The notes: generated from the sequence alone by a model not told the origin. A DNA stretch of 64,000 bases from Nakamurella endophytica (GCF_014646215.1 NZ_BMNA01000003.1:702821-766820); one strand, 5' to 3'; shown: positions 36,625 through 45,926, numbered from the stretch's first letter. Numbers and translations: made by a program.

Positions 36625-37416
36625 TCAGCCGCGCCGGTCGCGCCAGTCGAGCCAGGGCTGCACCGTCGACAGGTCGTAGTCCGGACCGGACACCCCGACG
36701 GTGAACAGGCTGAACCCGAGGGCGACCAGCTTGTCGACCTCGGCATCCGGGGACTGCCCGCCCGGCAGCGCGGTGGAGCGCTCGATCTCGGCGCCCGGCC
36801 GGCCGACCGCCGCGCAGTGCTCGTCGAGGATCCGCGACTTGCGGGCCAGCGTCTCGGTGTCGCCGAACGCGTGCCAGATGTGTGCGTACTCGGCCACCAG
36901 CCGCAGGGTCTTGCGCTCGCCGCCGCCACCGATCAGCACGGGGATGTCGCGGGTGGGCGCCGGGTTGAGCTGGCCGAAGCGGTTCCGGATGCGCGGCAGG
37001 TACTCGCCCAGCAACTGCAGCCGTGAGCCGGCGGTGCCGAACTCGTACCCGTAGTTCTGGTAGTCCTTCTCGAACCAGCCGCCGCCGATGCCGAGGATCA
37101 GCCGGCCGTCCGACATGTGGTCGACGGTCCTGGCCATGTCCGCCAGCAGGTCGGGGTTGCGGTACCCGCCGCAGGTGACGAGCGCGCCGATCTGGACGCG
37201 TTCGGTCTGCTCGGCCCAGGCCCCGAGCATGGTCCAGCACTCGAAGTGCTTGCCGTCGGGATCGCCGCCGAGCGGATAGAAGTGGTCCCAGTTGAAGATC
37301 ACGTCGACGCCCATGTCCTCGGCCCGACGGACGGCGTCGCGGATCTGGCGGTAGTCGGCGTGCTGCGGCTGCAGTTGCACGCCGATGCGGATGGGGTGCG
37401 CGGGGCTCTGCGTCAT
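36625..37416 (-). CDS. LLM-class F420-dependent oxidoreductase
   Basis: 263 residues, luciferase-like barrel. IRIGVQLQPQHADYRQIRDA starts the fold, VIFNWDHFYPLGG follows, and TVDHMSDGRLILGIGGGWFE is the cofactor phosphate-binding region typical of F420-using members. Near the C-terminus FSLFTVGVSGPDYDLS closes the barrel. It is a little short for the class, as in the TIGR03560-like small group. The ATG has GGGGAGGAT upstream. Substrate unknown. Confidence 0.86.
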   Translation of the reverse strand: MTQSPAHPIRIGVQLQPQHADYRQIRDAVRRAEDMGVDVIFNWDHFYPLGGDPDGKHFECWTMLGAWAEQTERVQIGALVTCGGYRNPDLLADMARTVDHMSDGRLILGIGGGWFEKDYQNYGYEFGTAGSRLQLLGEYLPRIRNRFGQLNPAPTRDIPVLIGGGGERKTLRLVAEYAHIWHAFGDTETLARKSRILDEHCAAVGRPGAEIERSTALPGGQSPDAEVDKLVALGFSLFTVGVSGPDYDLSTVQPWLDWRDRRG

Positions 37417-37585
37417 GGGGTCATCCTCCCCGCCCGGGCGGCAGGCGCGCCGATCCGGGGTGGCCGGCCGCCCGGTGCGCCGGCGGTCCGTCGCCCGGAG
37501 CCGCACCGGGGCCCCGGCGGACCTTCGCGGGGCGCGCACCGGGGTGCCCGGGACCCGCCACCGGCGGCCACCGTCGCCATGCGCG

Positions 37586-37740
37586 GGTGCACCGTCGAGC
37601 CGGCGCCAGTCCGCGGGGTCCGCCGCCGTCGCAGTGCGAGGGTGCATCGTCGAGCCGGCGCCAGTCCGCGGGGTCCGCCGCCGTCGCGGTGCGTGGGTGC
37701 ACCGTCGAGCCGGCGTCAGTCCGCGGGCTCCGCCGCCGTC
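37586..37740. repeat. 55-bp direct repeat, about three copies
   Basis: Units starting at 37586, 37641 and 37696 share nearly the same 55 bases (GGTGCACCGTCGAGCCGGCG onward) with a few substitutions; a degenerate partial unit precedes the first. The third copy covers the last codons and stop of the DMT exporter gene, and the other two lie just downstream. It looks like a tandem duplication of the gene's 3' end in non-coding DNA. Confidence 0.85.
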
Positions 37741-38867
37741 GCGGAGACGTGGTCGGCGCGGCGGACACCTTTCGGTTCCTCGCCCGCCGGGGGGGCCGCC
37801 TCGTCCGGCACCCGGTCCGGCAGCTCGTCCGGCACCCGGTCCGGCAGCTCGTCCGGCACCCGGTCCGGCAGCTCGACAGACACCTGGTCCGGCGGCCCGG
37901 CCGGCACCCGCCGGCGCGGCGGCAAGGCGAGGACACCGAGGCAGGCGACGACCAGCACCAGGCCCGCCCAGCCCGCCACCGCAAGCCGCTCCCCGACGAC
38001 GAGCACGGCGAGCACCGCCGCGACGGCGGGCTCGAGCAGCGACAGCGTGGTCGCGGTGCTCGCCGGCACCCGGGCCAGCCCGCGGCCGAACAGCACGTAC
38101 CCGGCGAACATCGGCACGACGGCCAGGTACGCGCCGACGGCGGCGTTGCGCCAGTCCGCGACGAGCGGACCGCCGGTGGCGACCATGACCGGCACCAGGA
38201 GCAGGCCGCCGAGCCCGAACACGGCGCCCATGACGGCGCGGGTCGGGACGCCGGCGGACATCAGCCGGTGCGCGGCCCACGAGTACACCGCGTAGGTGCC
38301 GCCGGCGACCAGGCCCAGGAACACGCCGAGCACCACGGGCCACGACGACGGTCCGGCCGTGCCTGGCGGGGCGCCGCGCAGGCACACCAGGACGGTGCCG
38401 GTCAAGCCGAGCGCCGCGGCGAGCGCCCAGCGGGCGGACAGCCGGCGCCGGTCCGCCACCCGCTCGATCACGGCGGAGGCCAGCGGCGCCGACCCGATCG
38501 AGACGACGGTTCCGACCGCGACGCCGGCGAGCCGCATCGACGAGTAGAAGGCCAGCGGGTAGACGGCCACGGCCACCGCTCCCACGAGGACCGACCGGTG
38601 CCGTGACCGCAGAGCCGTGCGTGCCCGGGTTATCGGGCGGCCGGCGGCAGCGGCCTGCAGCAGGCCGCCGACGCCCATCGCCACGGCGCCGACGGCCAGC
38701 GGGCCGACCCCCGGCGCGAACGTCGCTGCGGTGCCCGTCGTCCCCCAGAGGACCGCCGCGGCCAGGACGCTGCGGACACCGGCACCGGCACCGGGGACCG
38801 TCCCGGCGAGGGACACCGCGTCGGCGGCGTCGCCTCCTGCCCCGGGTCCGGTCGTCGGGTGCCGCAC
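37716..38867 (-). CDS. EamA/DMT family exporter with repeat tail
   Basis: 383 residues with ten hydrophobic helices in two EamA halves (about 28-160 and 175-310): AAVLWGTTGTAATFAPGVGP starts the first, VVLGVFLGLVAGGTYAVYSW the second, and LARVPASTATTLSLLEPAVA is the conserved last loop. Members export amino acids, nucleosides or other metabolites. After residue ~315 a hydrophilic tail holds four copies of ELPDRVPD. GTG at 38867 is preferred because the longer frame adds only Arg/Ala-rich sequence. Divergent from acyltransferase 3. Confidence 0.84.
   Translation of the reverse strand: MRHPTTGPGAGGDAADAVSLAGTVPGAGAGVRSVLAAAVLWGTTGTAATFAPGVGPLAVGAVAMGVGGLLQAAAAGRPITRARTALRSRHRSVLVGAVAVAVYPLAFYSSMRLAGVAVGTVVSIGSAPLASAVIERVADRRRLSARWALAAALGLTGTVLVCLRGAPPGTAGPSSWPVVLGVFLGLVAGGTYAVYSWAAHRLMSAGVPTRAVMGAVFGLGGLLLVPVMVATGGPLVADWRNAAVGAYLAVVPMFAGYVLFGRGLARVPASTATTLSLLEPAVAAVLAVLVVGERLAVAGWAGLVLVVACLGVLALPPRRRVPAGPPDQVSVELPDRVPDELPDRVPDELPDRVPDEAAPPAGEEPKGVRRADHVSATAAEPAD
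37807..37880. repeat. 24-bp tandem repeat encoding ELPDRVPD
   Basis: About three near-identical copies of the unit GGCACCCGGTCCGGCAGCTC plus GTCC encode the repeated octapeptide in the exporter's C-terminal tail. A diverged fourth copy adjoins. Confidence 0.85.
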
Positions 38868-39112
38868 GTCTCGCTCCGTTCGGTGGACAGGTCGGTTTCC
38901 CCATCGTGGCGGACCGGGCCCCGCGGGCGAAAGCCGGAGGATCGGGCCGGCGGCCAGCGCGCGGACGGTCCGGCGGCAGGGGCCGGAGCGGCGCGCCGCC
39001 CGTCGGCCGGCGCGCCCCGCCGGCCGGCGCGCCGCGCGCCGGACCATCGCGCCGGCGGCCGACCGGCGGGTCGGCTCGCGACCCCGCCGGGAGGCCCTCC
39101 TACGCTGACCCG

Positions 39113-40315
39113 GTGACGGAGCCGTCCCCACGGAGGCTGATCGCGCCGCTGACCGGGATCCGGGCGGTCGCGGCGTTCTGGGTGGTGACCCGCCACTTCC
39201 GCACCGAGCTGATCGACGCCTTCCCGGGGCTGCGCGTCGTGGCCCCGCTGATGAACGTCGGCTACCTGGGCGTCGACCTGTTCTTCGTGCTCAGCGGCTT
39301 CATCCTGACGGTCACGCATCTGGTTCCGATGACCGACGGCTACGACTGGCGTAAGGCGCTGGGCTTCCTGTGGCTGCGCATCGGCCGGGTGTGGCCGCTG
39401 ACCGCGTTCGTGCTGCTGCTGTTCGGCGGCTACTTCCTGGTCCAGCTGTGGACCGGCGACGTCGCCGCGGCCGGGCAGGTCGACCCCGGCCGGTTCCTGC
39501 AGCACCTGCTGCTGCTGCAGGGGTGGACCGCGCACCCGTTGGACTGGAACGGCGTGGACTGGTCGATCAGCGCGGAGTGGCTGGCGTACCTGTCCTTCTC
39601 GGTGGGCGTCGTGCTGCTCGGGCGGTTCGCCGCGGTGGCCCGCCGCCGCACCGTCGTGGCCTGGGTCGTCGTGCTGCAGCTGCCGGTGATCCTCGTCGGC
39701 GCGAGCATGCAGGACGACACCATCCTGTTGTTCTCGTCCGACGGCTACGTGCTCTCACCCGGCGTGCTCGCGGTGCGGGTGCTGGCCGAGTTCTGGGTCG
39801 GCGCGCTGCTGTGCGTGCTGGTGCGGGGCCGGCTGGAGCGCGGCCGCCCGTCCCGGCTGCCGGCGCCCACCATCGCCGCCGTTGCGACTGTCGGCGTGCT
39901 GTATCTGGTGACGGCGTTCGATCCGGTGCGCCGGGTGCGGCCGGGGCAGGAGGAGCTGTACCGGGGCGTGGACCTGATCGCGCCGACCGAGACCGTGGTC
40001 GTGCTCCCGCTGTTCGTGCTGCTGATCGGCGGCCTGGCACTGTGCCCGCGGGACCCGCTGGCCCGGCTGCTGTCCACCCGGCCGCTGGTGCTCGGCGGTC
40101 GGGTGTCCTTCGCGCTGTACCTGTCGCACCCGCTGGTGATCGGCGCGTACGTCGAGGCGGTCGCCCGGTTGCACCCGGGCCGGGCACTGCTCGCGGCGCT
40201 CGCGGTCGGCGCCGTCGTGGCGGCCTGGGTCTTCGCCTGGGTGCTGTGGCGCTGGGTGGAGGAGCCGTGCCGGCGGACGGCGCGGCGGATGCTGCCGGAC
40301 ACCGTCCGGGTCTGA
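39113..40315 (+). CDS. Acyltransferase 3 (OafA/YrhL-type) membrane protein
   Basis: 400 residues with about ten helices. LTGIRAVAAFWVVTRHFRTE carries the catalytic-type His, and YLGVDLFFVLSGFILTVTH is the Acyl_transf_3 signature. ISAEWLAYLSF in the middle and VSFALYLSHPLVIGAYVE with WRWVEEPCRR near the end complete the pattern. Such proteins transfer acetyl or other acyl groups to sugars of the envelope or to small molecules. GTG at 39113 aligns with the family. It is divergent from the DMT exporter over 245 bases of G+C-rich DNA with no clear promoter. Confidence 0.9.
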   Translation: MTEPSPRRLIAPLTGIRAVAAFWVVTRHFRTELIDAFPGLRVVAPLMNVGYLGVDLFFVLSGFILTVTHLVPMTDGYDWRKALGFLWLRIGRVWPLTAFVLLLFGGYFLVQLWTGDVAAAGQVDPGRFLQHLLLLQGWTAHPLDWNGVDWSISAEWLAYLSFSVGVVLLGRFAAVARRRTVVAWVVVLQLPVILVGASMQDDTILLFSSDGYVLSPGVLAVRVLAEFWVGALLCVLVRGRLERGRPSRLPAPTIAAVATVGVLYLVTAFDPVRRVRPGQEELYRGVDLIAPTETVVVLPLFVLLIGGLALCPRDPLARLLSTRPLVLGGRVSFALYLSHPLVIGAYVEAVARLHPGRALLAALAVGAVVAAWVFAWVLWRWVEEPCRRTARRMLPDTVRV

Positions 40316-40392
40316 CGGGCGCCGGCCGGCGATGCCGGGCCGCGGCGGTCCGGCCCCGGCGGCCTCGACCCCGCCGGCGATCGGGCCGGCGA

Positions 40393-41517
40393 TCAGGCCG
40401 GCACGGGCCGGGCCCGGACGCCGCGCACACCGGACGTGGCGTCCGTCAGGAACAGGTCCAGCTCGGCGCGGGTCGGCAGGCCGTCCCGGTCCCCGGGGCT
40501 GGTGGTCGCCAGGGCGCCCACCGCGGCGGCCCGTTCCAGCTGCGCGGCCAGGCCGAGGCCGTCCAGGTGGCCGCTGATCAGGCCGGCGGCGAAGCCGTCG
40601 CCGGCGCCGACCGTGTCGACCACCGTCACCGGGAATACCGGACGGTGCAGCGGCCCGGCGTCGGTGAAGGCGGTGGCCCCGCGCCCGCCGTCCTTGACGA
40701 CCACCAGGGACGCGCCGAGGTCCCGGTAGAACCCGGCGATGCCGTCCGGTGCGTCGCGGCCGGTGAGCACCCGGCCCTCCGCCACCCCGGGGAGCACCCA
40801 GTCGGCGAGTGCCGCCATCCGGTTGACCTCGCGCACCATCTCGTCGGGTCCGGACCACAGCGAGGGCCGCAGGTTCGGGTCGAACGACACCGTGGCGCCG
40901 GTCGCCCGGGCGATGTCGACGGCGCGGAAGGCGAACTCGCGGCTGCTGGCCGACACCGCCAGCGAGATCCCGGTGACGTGCACGTGCCGGGCGCGGGCGA
41001 GGTAGCCGTCGGCCGCCGCGGACGGCGCGAGCCGGCTGCCCGCGGAGTTGCGCCGGAAGTAGACGACCTGCGGGTCGCCGCCGTCCGCGCGGCTCTTGAC
41101 CAGCAGGCCGGTGGGCGCCTGCTCGTCCACGGTGACGCCGGCGACGTCGATGCCGGCGGCGGCCAGCTCCGACACCGCGTACCGGCCGAAGGGTTCGTCA
41201 CCGACCCGTCCCAGCCAGCCGACGCGGTGACCGAGCCGGGCCAGGCCGGTGGCGACGTTCGCCTCGGCGCCGGCCAGCGAGCGGCGGAAGGCGACGACCT
41301 CCTCGAGCGGGCCGGGGTCCTGCGCGATGAACATGGCCATCACCTCGCCGAAGGTGACCGCGTCCAGCGGGCCGGTGGTGTCGACGGCCGCGGACGGGTC
41401 CGACGCCGCATCGCGGGCCTTCGCGACGAGCGCCGACCCCCGCGCGCCCGTGCCCGGTCCGACCTGCCCGGTCGCGGCGGGGGATGCGTCGGTGGTCCCG
41501 GGCAGGTGGCTCGACAT
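40393..41517 (-). CDS. PfkB-family sugar kinase (2-keto-3-deoxygluconate kinase-like)
   Basis: 374 residues. After a ~50-residue Ala/Gly-rich head, LDAVTFGEVMAMF and RSLAGAEANVATGLARLG start the ribokinase fold; VSFDPNLRPSLW and the catalytic VDTVGAGDGFAAGL near residue 310 close it. The pattern best fits KDG kinase or related PfkB members, phosphorylating a sugar acid or sugar with ATP. The head is longer than usual, so a later GTG may be the true start. It follows the FAD dehydrogenase on the same strand by 170 bases. Confidence 0.87.
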   Translation of the reverse strand: MSSHLPGTTDASPAATGQVGPGTGARGSALVAKARDAASDPSAAVDTTGPLDAVTFGEVMAMFIAQDPGPLEEVVAFRRSLAGAEANVATGLARLGHRVGWLGRVGDEPFGRYAVSELAAAGIDVAGVTVDEQAPTGLLVKSRADGGDPQVVYFRRNSAGSRLAPSAAADGYLARARHVHVTGISLAVSASSREFAFRAVDIARATGATVSFDPNLRPSLWSGPDEMVREVNRMAALADWVLPGVAEGRVLTGRDAPDGIAGFYRDLGASLVVVKDGGRGATAFTDAGPLHRPVFPVTVVDTVGAGDGFAAGLISGHLDGLGLAAQLERAAAVGALATTSPGDRDGLPTRAELDLFLTDATSGVRGVRARPVPA

Positions 41518-41687
41518 GTCCAGGACGCTCCAGGGTGACGACGACGCGCGGACGGGGGAGGGCTGACGCTAGGGCATCGGTGCTCCTCCGCGGCTGCGGA
41601 GCGGGCGACGCGCAGCGTTCGGGTGCCGGGGCAGCCCGGGCGGGGTCGATCGAGCGGGGACGTGCCGCCGGCCGCGGCCGGTCACGG

Positions 41688-43430
41688 TCAGGCGGTGTCG
41701 GCGGCCGCGGCCCGCCCGGCCGTGCGGCCGCTGAACAGGCAGCCGCCGAGGAAGGTGCCCTCCAGCGCCCGGTAGCCGTGCAGGCCGCCGCCGCCGAAGC
41801 CGGCCGCCTCGCCGGCGGCGTACAGCCCGTCGAGCACGGCCCCGTCCGCCCGCATCACCCGGCCGGACAGGTCGGTCTCCAGGCCGCCGAGCGTCTTGCG
41901 GGTCAGGACGTGCAGCCGTACGGCGACGAGCGGACCGCCGGCCGGGTCCAGCAGCACGTGCGGCTCGACCGTGCGCATCCGCCGGTCGCCGACGTAGCGC
42001 CGGGCGAGTGCGGTGGCCACCACCTGCGGATCCTTGCCCAGCCCGGTGCGCACCTGCTCGTCGCGCAGCCGGACGGTCCGCTCCAGCTCGCGTCCGTCCA
42101 CCAGGGGTTGGCCGACGAGGCGGTTCATCCGCTCGGCCAGCTCGGGGACCGTGCCGGCGGTCAGGAAGTCGGGGCCGCGGTCGAGGAAGGCCCGGACGGC
42201 GGGCGTGACCTTGCCTCCGGCGCGCTCGGTGAGCAGCTTGCGCACGGACCGGCCGGTCATGTCCAGGTTCTGCTCCGACCCGGAGAGCCCGAACTCGGGT
42301 CCGATCGTGCGGTGGTCGAGCAGGAACCAGGAGTGGTCGTGACCCGACGCGGTGACGTGGCGCAGGGCGCCGAGCGCGTCGAATCCTGGGAACAGCGGTG
42401 ACGGCAGCCGGTGGCCGTGCGCGTCGAGCCACAGCGGGCTCGGCCCGGACAGGATGCGGATGCCGTGGGCGGTCCACACCGGCGAGTGGTTGGTGATGCC
42501 CTCCGGGTAGTGCCACATCCGGTCCTCGTTGATCAACCGGCCGCCGGCCGTGGCCGCGACGCCCAGCATCAGGCCGTCGGTCGAGTCCGGGACTCCGGAG
42601 AGCAGTGTCGCGGGCGCCGCGCCGTGACCGGCCGGCCAGTTGCGCCGCACCAGCTCGTGGTTGGCGCCGATGCCGCCGGAGGCGACCACCACAGCGCCGG
42701 CGGCGATGGACCACTCGCCGGCGACCTCCCGGCTCGACGGCGCTCCGCGCGCCGCGCCGTCCGGCACCAGGACCTCCCCGGACGCCCCCGTCACCCGCCC
42801 GTCGTGCACGGCCAGCGACGTGACGCGGTACCGGAACAGCATCCGCACCCGGCCGGCCCGGACGTGCTCGGTGACTCGCCGGACGAACGGCGTCAGCACC
42901 CCGGGGCCGGTGCCCCAGACCAGGTGGAAGCGCGGGACCGAGTTGCCCGGGCCGCCGGCCTGGTGACCGCCGCGCTCGGCCCACTGCACGACGGGGAAGA
43001 GGCCGATGCCCTGGGCGCGGAGCCAGGACCGCTGCTCGCCGGCCGCCCATTCCACGTACGCCCTGGCCCACTGCTCCGGCCAGAAGTCCTCCGGGCGGTC
43101 GAAGCCGGCGGTGCCCAGCCAGTCGTCCAGCGCCAGCTGCGCGCTGTCCCGGATGCCCAGCCGCCGCTGCTCCGGGCTGTCGACCAGGAACAGGCCGCCG
43201 AGCGACCACCAGGCCTGTCCGCCCAGCGACGCCGGGGGCTCCTGGTCCACGACGACGACCCGCCGCCCGGCGTCGGCCGCCTCCGCGGCCGCCACCAGAC
43301 CGGCCAACCCGGCCCCGACCACGAGCACGTCGGTGCGGTCGGGGGCGGCCACGCGTGCGGTCCCGGCCTCGTCGGCGGCGGACCGGCGATGCCACCGGCC
43401 ACGCCCCAGCCGCCCGGTCCGATCCACCAC
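41688..43430 (-). CDS. FAD-binding dehydrogenase of the 3-ketosteroid/fumarate reductase type
   Basis: 580 residues. The dinucleotide fold [20 protein letters not shown] with VVVVDQEP lies near the N-terminus, [18 protein letters not shown] follows, and [20 protein letters not shown] holds the C-terminal FAD contact. It matches actinobacterial FAD-binding dehydrogenases related to KstD (Rv0785 type). KstD enzymes desaturate steroid rings; no other steroid gene is nearby, so the substrate is open. GTG at 43430 has GGAGG six bases upstream. Divergent from gnd. Confidence 0.87.
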   Translation of the reverse strand: MVDRTGRLGRGRWHRRSAADEAGTARVAAPDRTDVLVVGAGLAGLVAAAEAADAGRRVVVVDQEPPASLGGQAWWSLGGLFLVDSPEQRRLGIRDSAQLALDDWLGTAGFDRPEDFWPEQWARAYVEWAAGEQRSWLRAQGIGLFPVVQWAERGGHQAGGPGNSVPRFHLVWGTGPGVLTPFVRRVTEHVRAGRVRMLFRYRVTSLAVHDGRVTGASGEVLVPDGAARGAPSSREVAGEWSIAAGAVVVASGGIGANHELVRRNWPAGHGAAPATLLSGVPDSTDGLMLGVAATAGGRLINEDRMWHYPEGITNHSPVWTAHGIRILSGPSPLWLDAHGHRLPSPLFPGFDALGALRHVTASGHDHSWFLLDHRTIGPEFGLSGSEQNLDMTGRSVRKLLTERAGGKVTPAVRAFLDRGPDFLTAGTVPELAERMNRLVGQPLVDGRELERTVRLRDEQVRTGLGKDPQVVATALARRYVGDRRMRTVEPHVLLDPAGGPLVAVRLHVLTRKTLGGLETDLSGRVMRADGAVLDGLYAAGEAAGFGGGGLHGYRALEGTFLGGCLFSGRTAGRAAAADTA

Positions 43431-43577
43431 CGTCGACCTCCGTCCGCGCCCGCAGCTCCGCGGGCTCCGACCCGGGCCTGGGGCGGCCCCGTCGGGACGT
43501 GGACGACGGTAACGGAACGGACCGACAGCCACCCGGGGACGGACGGCGACCTCCGACCGGGGTCGCCGTGGTGACCG

Positions 43578-43593
43578 GTGACGGATCCGTCAC
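43578..43593. promoter_or_regulatory. 16-bp perfect palindrome upstream of gnd
   Basis: GTGACGGATCCGTCAC is its own reverse complement and ends 52 bases before the gnd ATG, in the gap shared with the FAD dehydrogenase. It is a good candidate operator. No known consensus is matched. Confidence 0.45.
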
Positions 43594-43645
43594 AATGGCT
43601 GCGTTCCGCGCTCGTCGCGGCCGAGGCGTCGAAGGGGTGCAGCAC

Positions 43646-44725
43646 ATGCAACTGGGGATGGTGGGGCTCGGGCGGATGGGCGCGAACATCGTGCGCCGGC
43701 TCATGCGGGACGGGCACGAGTGCGTGGTCTACGACGTCAGCCCGGAGTCGGTCGCGGCGCTGGAGAAGGAGGGCGCCACCGGCGCGCGGACCCTGGAGGA
43801 GTTCCGCGACAAGCTGACCACCCCGCGCGCGGCCTGGGTGATGATCCCGGCGGGCATCACCGGCCAGACCGTGCAGCAGCTCAGTGAGCTGTTCGACGAG
43901 GGCGACATCATCATCGACGGCGGCAACTCCAACTACCGGGACGACGTCCGCCGGGCGGCCAAGCTGCGCGAGAAGGGCATCCACTACGTCGACATCGGCA
44001 CCAGTGGCGGCGTCTTCGGCCTGGAGCGCGGCTACTGCCTGATGGTCGGCGGCGACGACGAGGCCATCGAGCAGATCGAGCCGGTCCTGAAGACCATCGC
44101 CCCGGGTGTCGGTGACATCCCGCGCACCCCGGGCCGCAGCGGCGACCTGGCCCCCGAGGAGCAGGGCTACCTGCACTGCGGCCCGTCGGGCGCCGGGCAC
44201 TTCGTCAAGATGGTCCACAACGGCATCGAGTACGGCATCATGGCCGCCTTCGCCGAAGGACTGAACGTGCTGGACAACGCCGACGCCGGCGTCCGGGAGG
44301 CGTCGCACTCGGCGGAGGTCGCGCCGCTCGAGGAGCCCGAGTACTACCAGTTCGACGTGGACACCGCCAAGGTCGCCGAGCTGTGGCGCCGCGGCTCGGT
44401 GATCGCGTCGTGGCTGCTGGACCTGACCGCGGCCGCGCTGCAGGCCAACCCGACGCTGCAGGGGCTGGCCGGCCGGGTCTCCGACTCGGGCGAGGGCCGC
44501 TGGACCGTCAAGGCGGCCATCGACATCGGCGTCCCGGTCCCGGTGCTGTCCGCGTCGCTGTTCGAGCGCTTCGCCTCCCGCGGCGAGGACCACTTCGCCA
44601 ACCAGGTGCTCTCCGCGATGCGTCAGCAATTCGGCGGCCACAACGAGCTGCCCTCCGGCGACTCGCTGGAGGCCGGCACGGCCAAGGCCGACCACGGCGG
44701 CTCCGGCGGGGACCAGCAGGCCTGA
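43646..44725 (+). CDS. gnd: 6-phosphogluconate dehydrogenase, decarboxylating (short type)
   Basis: 359 residues, the shorter Gnd form found in many Gram-positives. [20 protein letters not shown] is the NAD(P)-binding Rossmann start, [17 protein letters not shown] contains the substrate Asn/Ser contacts, [20 protein letters not shown] is the GTSGG motif, and [16 protein letters not shown] holds the catalytic Lys. It oxidises 6-phosphogluconate to ribulose 5-phosphate and CO2. The ATG has AAGGGG upstream. The last ~20 residues are a Gly/Ser/Asp tail. No zwf or other pentose-phosphate gene is adjacent. Confidence 0.93.
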   Translation: MQLGMVGLGRMGANIVRRLMRDGHECVVYDVSPESVAALEKEGATGARTLEEFRDKLTTPRAAWVMIPAGITGQTVQQLSELFDEGDIIIDGGNSNYRDDVRRAAKLREKGIHYVDIGTSGGVFGLERGYCLMVGGDDEAIEQIEPVLKTIAPGVGDIPRTPGRSGDLAPEEQGYLHCGPSGAGHFVKMVHNGIEYGIMAAFAEGLNVLDNADAGVREASHSAEVAPLEEPEYYQFDVDTAKVAELWRRGSVIASWLLDLTAAALQANPTLQGLAGRVSDSGEGRWTVKAAIDIGVPVPVLSASLFERFASRGEDHFANQVLSAMRQQFGGHNELPSGDSLEAGTAKADHGGSGGDQQA

Positions 44726-44747
44726 CCCCTCGACACGGCTCGACGCT

Positions 44748-44774
44748 GCCCTGGTCCCGGTGCGGGACCGGGGC
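44748..44774. terminator. Terminator between gnd and crcB
   Basis: A 12-bp stem (one G-U pair) around GTG joins GCCCTGGTCCCG and CGGGACCGGGGC, 22 bases after the gnd stop, between convergent genes. Confidence 0.7.
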
Positions 44775-44792
44775 CGCGGTCGCGTCCGGCCG

Positions 44793-45164
44793 TCACCACA
44801 TCGACCCGACCAGCCGGCCGAGCGCCGCTGCCGCCACCCCGACCGCGATCGAGCTCGCCAGGTTCGCGGCGGACACCACGAAGGCGCGCTGCTCGGCGAG
44901 CCGGACCGTCTCGAAGGCCAGCGTCGACCAGGTGGTCAGGGCACCGCACAGGCCGGTGCCGAGCAGCAGCGAGACGTCCGCCCCGACCAGCCCGGACGAG
45001 ACCAGACCGGTGACCGCGCCGAGCACGGCGCTGCCCGCGACGTTGACCACCCAGGTGCCCCACGGCATCCGGGACCGGTGCCGGCGCTGTACCCAGCGGT
45101 CGGTCAGGTACCGCAGCGGCGCACCGACCGCCGCGCCCAGCGCCACCCACAGGTAGCCGGTCAC
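44793..45164 (-). CDS. crcB: Fluoride channel subunit CrcB/Fluc (second gene)
   Basis: 123 residues, four helices, the typical Fluc size. YLWVALGAAVGAPLRYLTD opens the family, WGTWVVNVAGSAVLGAVTG carries the conserved Asn in helix 2, and GLCGALTTWSTLAFETVRL is the Fluc signature with the Ser/Thr-rich break. The GTG overlaps the stop of the preceding crcB gene (GTGA), so the two are translationally coupled. In Gram-positives such pairs form heterodimeric channels that export fluoride. Confidence 0.92.
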   Translation of the reverse strand: MTGYLWVALGAAVGAPLRYLTDRWVQRRHRSRMPWGTWVVNVAGSAVLGAVTGLVSSGLVGADVSLLLGTGLCGALTTWSTLAFETVRLAEQRAFVVSAANLASSIAVGVAAAALGRLVGSMW

Positions 45165-45757
45165 CGCGACGCCGCCCCGGCCGCCCGCAACCGCGCGACC
45201 CGGCGGCGGTGGAGCGCGAGCAGCACGGCCCGGCCGCCCGCTGCGGCAGCGACGGCACCGACCGCGGTGGCCAGCAGGGTCACCGCCGCCGCCCAGGCTC
45301 GGCCGGCCTGCAGGTGCCCGTCGATCTCGACCGCGAAGGTGGAGAAGGTGGTGAAGCCCCCGAGGACGCCGGTCACCCAGAACGGCCGCAGCAGGGGGTG
45401 GGACTCGCGGAGGTCGGCGATCCAGGTGGCGAGCACGCCGATGACGAGACAGCCCAGGAGGTTGACCGCCAGCACCGTGATGTCGACACCGGCCGGTGGC
45501 GCCGGCCACCAGCGTTGCGCCTGGTAGCGGGCGAGCGCACCGAGGATGCCGCCGGCGGCGACCACCGCCACCACCGCGGCCGTCCGCGGGGCGGCCCGGG
45601 TCTCCGTGGTGGAGGCGACGGCCGGGGGCAGGTCCGGATCGACCGGGTCGGCTGCCCCGCCCCCACCGCCGGCGGCGCCGGACGGCGACGCCGGTCCCGG
45701 CAGCGGGTCGGCGGTCGGTCGGGCCGGTGGGTCGGCGGGCGTCGGGCCATCTGGCAC
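45161..45757 (-). CDS. crcB: Fluoride channel subunit CrcB/Fluc (first gene)
   Basis: 198 residues. A Pro/Ala/Gly/Asp-rich head of about 55 residues precedes the four-helix Fluc core: AGGILGALARYQAQRWW, then TVLAVNLLGCLVIGVLATW with the helix 2 Asn, and WVTGVLGGFTTFSTFAVEID with the FTTFST signature. An upstream GTG at 45787 is in frame, but GTG 45757 has AAGGGAG eight bases upstream and is preferred. Forms a dimer with the overlapping second CrcB. The disordered head is not part of the channel. A possible fluoride aptamer lies just upstream. Confidence 0.87.
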   Translation of the reverse strand: MPDGPTPADPPARPTADPLPGPASPSGAAGGGGGAADPVDPDLPPAVASTTETRAAPRTAAVVAVVAAGGILGALARYQAQRWWPAPPAGVDITVLAVNLLGCLVIGVLATWIADLRESHPLLRPFWVTGVLGGFTTFSTFAVEIDGHLQAGRAWAAAVTLLATAVGAVAAAAGGRAVLLALHRRRVARLRAAGAASR

Positions 45758-45798
45758 GGACGGCGCTCCCTTCGCCTGGGCGCGCACGCGCGCCGCGT

Positions 45799-45873
45799 GT
45801 CAGGGACCGTCGGCCGCGCTCGTCCGCCCGCGGGCGGAGGCGTCGGCGGTTCGAGCCGGTGAGCCCCACCACC
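45799..45873 (-). promoter_or_regulatory. Candidate fluoride riboswitch (crcB motif)
   Basis: On the crcB strand the 75 bases begin GGTGGTGGGGCTCACC, which matches the crcB-motif stem-loop GGNGATGGNGTTCNCC at all but two fixed positions. GAACCGCC follows, as in the consensus AACCGC. A CCGC/GCGG stem and then CCGACG lead to GTCCC, which can pair with GGGGC of the first loop as the expected pseudoknot. It ends 41 bases before the preferred crcB start. Two normally conserved bases differ (A to G in GATGG, U to C in TGATG), so this is a proposal only. Confidence 0.4.
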
Positions 45874-45926
45874 GCTCCGCGCCGGGGCGCGGTCGGGGCC
45901 AGCCTAGGACGGGGCCGCGGCGCTGC

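Noticed and set aside
36407..37240. A collagen-like minus-strand protein in the low-complexity region
   Set aside because: The frame overlaps the LLM oxidoreductase gene and its Gly-Arg-Pro pattern follows from GACCGG simple repeats.
37586..37740. Direct repeats considered as a CRISPR array
   Set aside because: The 55-base units abut with no unique spacers and include coding sequence of the exporter.
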